13,570 bases of DNA from Spirogloea muscicola (taxonomy: Eukaryota > Streptophyta > Zygnematophyceae > Spirogloeales > Spirogloeaceae), in contig WELB01000038.1 in the NCBI GenBank assembly GCA_009602725.1, positions 224,292-237,861 of the forward strand, read 5' to 3'. The position numbers and the translations under genes were made by a program. Below are positions 9,265-13,570 of this stretch, one piece after another; the first letter of the stretch is position 1; the number at the start of each line of letters is the position of its first letter. Below the pieces are notes generated by a model. It searched no databases. It had not been told where the DNA came from and worked only from the letters and a program-made list of their open reading frames with translations.

Positions 9265-10783
9265 CTAACAGCTTCGCAGATCTGCTTCTGATGCGCCAAG
9301 GGTGGGCAGCAGCACTTGTTGCTCTGGCTGGGCCGGGAAGCCGCTGGAGCTCTCGCTTCTTGCATGGAGAGGATAATACCGAAGGCGAGCGAGCCCGTTC
9401 ACGTCGATGTGAAGAGCATAAAGTTGTTGGCCAGCCGCAAAGTCGCCCAGCAAGCGGTAGGACGTTTCAGACCCGTCCATGGCCACACAGACATCGTCAG
9501 CACCTGCATGATTGTGATCATAGGATCACAATTTCACTCAGCACTGAAAGCAAGCAGAGTTGCTCACCAGCCATCTTGCTGCTTTGTACTCAGCAAGCTG
9601 CCCTGCAGCAGCTATGCACGCACTCCCTCTACAGTATTGTGTGAGGCAGTCATGGCCCCAATTCACTCAGCACACGGGAGAGCTCTAATGGTTGTGCAAG
9701 GACGAGCAGGAAAAGGTTGATGCCAGGGGTGCTGAGGATCACAGGCAGCGTGCTCCAGCTGTGTGCTGTAGATGAACTCAAGGAGAGCGGAGGCCTGGTG
9801 CTCCAAGTCACGGAAAGGGCCGGCGCGGCTGGGCAGGCGCCGCAGCTTGTTGAGCCCCTCCCCGAGCTCCACCATCGCGCCCTTGTGGTTCTGCAGCCGG
9901 CGCAAGATGCAGCAGTGCTGCTGAAGGGCAGAGAATGGTGCCATACTGAAGCGGTGCTGCGCCGAGCGTATCAATGGAGAGTGCAGGAGGACAACCTGGT
10001 ACCTGACAGGATATGTACCGAGCTCGTAGAATGTAGGACAACTAACGGAGCCACTTTGGCAATGATCAAGACCCTCTAGTTACTTGACCAGGCTAAGAAT
10101 GGTTTGAGCAATCGAAGCCGAGCAGGCTGCGGTCGTGCAGACCTGGTTGAGGAGGTGGTAGATGCCGACGGCGCACTGCAGAACGCCGTGCAGCGCGGTG
10201 CGCTGGGGCTCGGCCGCGCGGTGCCACAGCTCCTCCAGCACGTCGTGGCAAGCGTAGTACTGCCCCGCGTTGAACAGCGCCACGCCGTGCTCGAACGCGG
10301 CGCCGTCGCCCTCCGTGCTGCCAGAGCCGCCTCGGGTGCCAGTGCCCACATCGACGCCGCCAGCATCTTCGTCCTCCCACCTCCAGCTCAGTGCCCTCGC
10401 CGTGCCCGCCAGCCTGCTCTTCCGCCGTCGGCGGGGCCGCGGCCGACGCCAATTGGGGCTGGCACCACAGCCGCCGCCACAGTCCGCATGGTGCAGCTTC
10501 CGGCCATGGCATGCGGCCTGGCTCAGCAACATCCGGCTGCCGTGCACAGCAGCGGCTCGCTGGCATTCTGCAGAGCTGCTGGTCGCCGACGGAGCTGGGA
10601 GGCTCAGAAAGCCACACGGAGGGCCCGCCGCAGCGCCAGTGAAGACGGCACTGGCAGCAGTGCCGCCAGCCATCGCTACCTCTTGTCCTCGATGGGCTGC
10701 TCGATGACTGAAGCCTGCAAGTTGTGGGCTGCCGAGCGCTGTGTGCAAGGCGAGCTGACGCGCGACGCGCTCCGCAAAGTCAT
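9265..10783 (-). CDS. DUF309-family protein, probably plastid-targeted (4 exons, 253 aa in my model)
   Basis: Minus-strand exons are 10680-10783, 10143-10413, 9743-9890 and 9265-9503 (TAG). Exons 2-3 encode the DUF309 signature: FEHGVALFNAGQYYACHDVL, EELWH, HGVLQCAVGIYHLLNQ, then NHKGAMVELGEGLNKLRRL. Later come LLEFIYSTQLEHAAC, the plant-type SYRLLGDFAAGQQLY, and a C-terminal PTLGASEADL. The last three exons join in phase (0, then 1) at GT-AG borders and give unbroken similarity to land-plant members. Biochemical function is unknown. The start is less sure: I prefer the ATG at 10783, whose exon encodes MTLRSASRVSSPCTQRSAAH, Ser/Arg-rich and acid-free like a chloroplast transit peptide, and splices AG|GTAGCG to the acceptor at 10414-10415. 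Another in-phase acceptor ends at 10381. The alternative is an unspliced start at ATG 10673 giving 305 aa. Confidence 0.82.
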
Positions 10784-11556
10784 TCAGTGCTCAATCGCAA
10801 GCGGCAGCAGGCACCGGCCCACGTCGCTGCGCTCCCCGCCCATGCCCAGCCAGCCGCAGCAGCCAGCGCCGGCTGCGCAGGCGCACTGGCTGACCTGCAG
10901 GCAGAGCGGAACTGACGACGACTTGTGTGTGACCAGCACTGCGTCGCAGTCTTTGATGCAGATGTGCTGCATCCAGCTTATTATACAGCAGCCATGGAGG
11001 ATCTCCGATGGGTTCCCAGGCTTTCTCCCATGCAATCAAAATCTACCTTCACTTTCAGAAGCTGTGACATCCCGATGACGAACGCGCCAGCCAAGTGGCG
11101 CGTTTCGGGGTGCTGCAGCCCCTTCAGCCCCCACTTCTTGTGGCAGCGGCTCACGGGCAGCTCGCTGACATTGCACCCCTCGGACACAGCCCACACAGCA
11201 CTCTAGCTGGCAAATTTTGGCCAACTTGCAACGGCCGCATGGGTTGCCCCAGCACTGTCCTGCACAGGCGGCCCTTCTGCCTCTGCATAGCTACCGGCCA
11301 GTGGACTCCAGACAGGTCGCTGCTCTGCTCCTTCCTAGACTTTTGGCACGCCTCCTGCGGGCCAAGCCCATCTTGAAGCAGTCTCTTTGGCTCTGCAGAA
11401 TGCCCTTGACACATCTAAAAGTGGGACCCCCCACTACTGACCAAGTGCAACTCGTGCCCCGGCAAACTGCACCGATCATCAACGGCCCCTGAGCGTCCTC
11501 AACGGCAAGGGACCATCAGTCTCTGACGTTGCAAAATTGCCTGGTCGGGATGCAAA
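10784..11556. other. Intergenic region between the two minus-strand genes
   Basis: About 770 nt lie between the DUF309 start and the presumed 3' end of the GIY-YIG gene. It should contain the DUF309 promoter and 5' UTR. Apart from the possible exon at 11047-11164 I recognise nothing. Open frames here are short and in conflicting phases. Confidence 0.5.
11047..11164 (-). CDS. Possible orphan coding exon, unrecognised
   Basis: Between a plausible acceptor (AATGTCAG, ending at 11165) and donor (AAG|GTAGAT) lies a 118-nt stretch encoding 39 residues, including ELPVSRCHKKWGLKGLQHPE and HLAGAFVIGMSQLLK. Third positions are G/C-rich and the residue mix looks protein-like. I recognise no family and cannot extend it convincingly: the next phase-0 acceptor (near 10897) leads only to a Cys/Gly/Ala-rich tail that stops just before the DUF309 ATG. 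The opposite strand is also open here. It could be a small gene, a 5' exon, or chance. Confidence 0.28.
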
Positions 11557-11561
11557 TTACA
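11557..11561 (-). terminator. Putative poly(A) signal TGTAA for the GIY-YIG gene
   Basis: On the minus strand TGTAA lies about 155 nt after the TAA stop at 11716-11718. That is a sensible distance for a chlorophyte 3' UTR, and the surroundings are A/T-richer than the coding region. Confidence 0.4.
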
Positions 11562-11715
11562 GCTTTGACAATAATTGTAACGCTCGCGCTAGGTTACTGC
11601 ATGAGAGCTTGCCGAAGGTATGCATGCAGCCAGCATCGCTGCGTCAACTCGCCCAAGCACTGAGCCACTGTTGGCAGTACCGGCCTTGCCGAGCCCTACT
11701 AAAGTGGTGCTGCCT

Positions 11716-13570
11716 TTATGACAATCTAGCTGCCTCAGTAGTGAGCGGTGGTGGCCCAAGCAGCGGCGCAGGGTCCGCATGGCTGCCGTACGAGTGGAGG
11801 CGGTTGAAGCGCCAGTACGCGTCTGGCAGGTCCGAGGCGAACCAGCTACGGAAGTCGTCAAACTTCTGGCTGACTTCCGAGATCGAGAAATAGTTGATGC
11901 CAAATTGGTCGCCTGTCAGCACGCCCTCTGTCCGACGGGGCAGCCGTTTCCACTGCGAAACAGAAAAAAGCGATAGAGCAGCCGTCTAACCATTGTCATC
12001 GTCAGCTCCATGACGTATTCTCATACCTTCTATAATGCTTTTGCTTCGCTTGACTTAGTTACATACATGTTCTTGCAGCTTCGATTGGATTGAATTTAGT
12101 GACAAACCAGCAGGAATGCGAAGGTCCGCTCAATGAACTCATCCTCCGGCACGCCAGCTGCCTCAGGATATATGGCGCCGCACACCACCCGGTGTCTGGA
12201 TGCAAAGCCAGGCCAAAGCAGGAAGTCAAGCCAAGGCCGTTCCACGCCGCTGAGCACGGGCCGGCGGTCTAGGTCATCTGCCGGGCCTCAGCTCCGACAC
12301 TGGACTCGCCATAGCGGGGCAGATGCTCAAAGCAGAACCTTCTTGAGCGGCACGAGCGCGCTTTTGGGCCCCACAATGCAGGGCAATGGAGGTCACAGGG
12401 GGGCGCCAGAAGGGGTGCCAGAAGAGGCGCTGCGCGGTGCTCACGTCGTCTCCTTGTCATCGTGCGAGAGCTTGACGTCGTACATCCACCCGCCGTTCGT
12501 CTTGAACTTGTTCTGCAGGAAGATCTCAAACTTGACCTCCGTGCCGTCGGGCGCGCCTACCGCTACCTCCCGGCGGCGCGATGCCGCCTCCGATAGCTGC
12601 CGCTCCGTCTCCTCCAGCTGCTCCTTGCTCTGCTCCTTGGACTGGCCACAGCTCAAATAGCGGCAGGAGTCGGATCAGTTGCAGCAGACTCCCCCTCAAC
12701 AAGCATTGCCAAAGCTAGCACCAGTCGGGCATTGGCGGCCATTCGGAAAGACGCAGAGCTTACCGTCTGAATGTCACACAGGCCCTTCTCCAGAAGCTCC
12801 GGGTCGTACACAAACTGCCACGCAGAACAAAGAGCAGACCTGCATCACACGCGCGCACGTGGCATGGCAGTGACACAATACCAGGAGGCAGGAAGGTCAT
12901 AGAGGAGGAGGGAGGAAGTGATAGAGACGAGGGAGGGCGCTCGCGTACCTCCTCCTTGAGACCTCGGTCCGCGAGGATCTGGAGCATGGTCTTGGCCTTG
13001 GACGTCGCGGCCGCCACCTTGCCGCGCTCGGAGATGGAGCCGGCATCGCCGGGCTGCTCCCATAGCTTCCGCTGTGCAGGCTCCGCATTGCCCGTCGGCG
13101 GCAACCCCAGCTCCGAAATCCACTGCGGCACCCAGATGGCGTCCGGCACACCGGAATTGGTCACAAAGCGCAGCTGGCAGCGACCGGCAGCGGCGCGTTG
13201 CGACGGTGTCGGTGGCGGACCTGCTCGCGGATCTTGATCATCTGCTGCTGGTCGAGGGTGGGGAGGTCGGCGGCCTTGTAGAAGTAGCAGAGCTCGGGGC
13301 GGCGGCCGAGCAGGGTGCGCAGCGAGTTGCGGACGTCCTTGGAGAAGCCGATGTACTGGATCTTCTTGTTCTTGTCGAAGACCGCGAAGACGGAGGCCGC
13401 CGTGCCGGGCTCCACTGCCGACTGCACGAACCCCCGCTGGTTGATGTAGTTCACGAGCGGCAGGTCGTTGAGCGCCGGAGTGCCGCCGCCGCTGGCGCTG
13501 CCGCCGGCGCCAGCCGGAGCTGCGGCGGCCTGCAGCGCGTCGGGACCCCTCCGCTGCTCCGCACCCGCCG
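11716..13570 (-). CDS. GIY-YIG-domain protein, plant/algal type, 5'-partial
   Basis: Minus-strand exons: 13221 to beyond 13570, 12949-13173, 12764-12814, 12445-12641, 12108-12195, 11716-11952 (TAA). All borders are GT-AG and in phase; 381 residues are visible and the first exon stays open to the window edge without an ATG. After an Ala/Gly-rich segment the first exon encodes a GIY-YIG-like fold (VFAVFDKNKKIQYIGFSKDV). Downstream are PQWISELGLPPTGN, RKLWEQPGDAGSISERGKVA, a Glu/Lys/Gln-rich, probably helical stretch (SKEQSKEQLEETERQLSE), VKFEIFLQNKFKTNGGWMYD, HRVVCGAIYPEAAGVPEDEF and finally GDQFGINYFSISEVSQKFDD with YWRFNRLHSYG. The long conserved C-terminal part is, as far as I recall, typical of a plant family predicted to be chloroplastic; targeting cannot be tested here. 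Nuclease activity is doubtful. Molecular function unknown. Confidence 0.85.

Noticed and set aside
9108-9720. Plus-strand open frames of up to 178 codons after the nucleoporin gene
   Set aside because: They overlap the minus-strand DUF309 last exon (conserved SYRLLG...GQQLY) and have no recognisable content.
9265-10673. DUF309 model with unspliced ATG at 10673 (305 aa)
   Set aside because: Kept as an alternative only: the extra N-terminal residues look non-coding, and a spliced upstream start gives a family-length protein with a better targeting peptide.
10104-11078. A 324-codon plus-strand open frame
   Set aside because: It is the reverse strand of the DUF309 exons and their upstream region; composition is Arg/Ala/Ser-rich with no domain.
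1-13570. Bacterial defence system, mobile element, CRISPR, tRNA or rRNA
   Set aside because: All clear genes are intron-rich eukaryotic ones. I saw no terminal inverted repeats, transposase motifs, spaced direct repeats or RNA gene signatures, though a covariance-model scan was not possible.

Overview
The window is nuclear DNA from a green alga, most likely a chlorophyte. The evidence is dense spliceosomal introns of roughly 120-360 nt with GT-AG borders, G+C-rich third codon positions, and TGTAA poly(A)-type signals. All three proteins look like land-plant and algal families rather than animal or fungal ones. I cannot name the genus.

Layout. Positions 48-8736 (+) hold one complete 15-exon gene for a fused Nup98-Nup96 nucleoporin precursor. 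I rebuilt it by hand; every junction is in phase, giving 5577 coding nt and 1858 aa. In order the protein has an N-terminal FG-repeat block, a GLEBS (Gle2/Rae1-binding) motif, a second FG block, a plant-type conserved linker, a charged disordered stretch, the autoproteolytic domain ending in His-Phe-Ser, an acidic tail, and the full Nup96 scaffold. Positions 8737-9264 are a convergent 3' intergenic region. Positions 9265-10783 (-) hold a four-exon DUF309-family gene with a likely plastid targeting peptide. Positions 10784-11556 have no confident gene, only one possible orphan exon on the minus strand. Positions 11716-13570 (-) hold the 3' six exons of a plant-type GIY-YIG-domain protein whose 5' end lies outside the window.

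How they relate. The nucleoporin precursor would supply both a mobile FG barrier/mRNA-export subunit (Nup98) and a Y-complex scaffold subunit (Nup96) after self-cleavage. The two minus-strand genes lie head to tail and may both act in the plastid, but nothing in the sequence links them functionally. There is no mobile element, CRISPR array, tRNA or rRNA that I can support. The most notable points are the single-gene Nup98-96 arrangement in the green lineage, a likely GC-AG intron, a 47-nt intron, a hidden first exon of the DUF309 gene, and a degenerate GIY-YIG active site.
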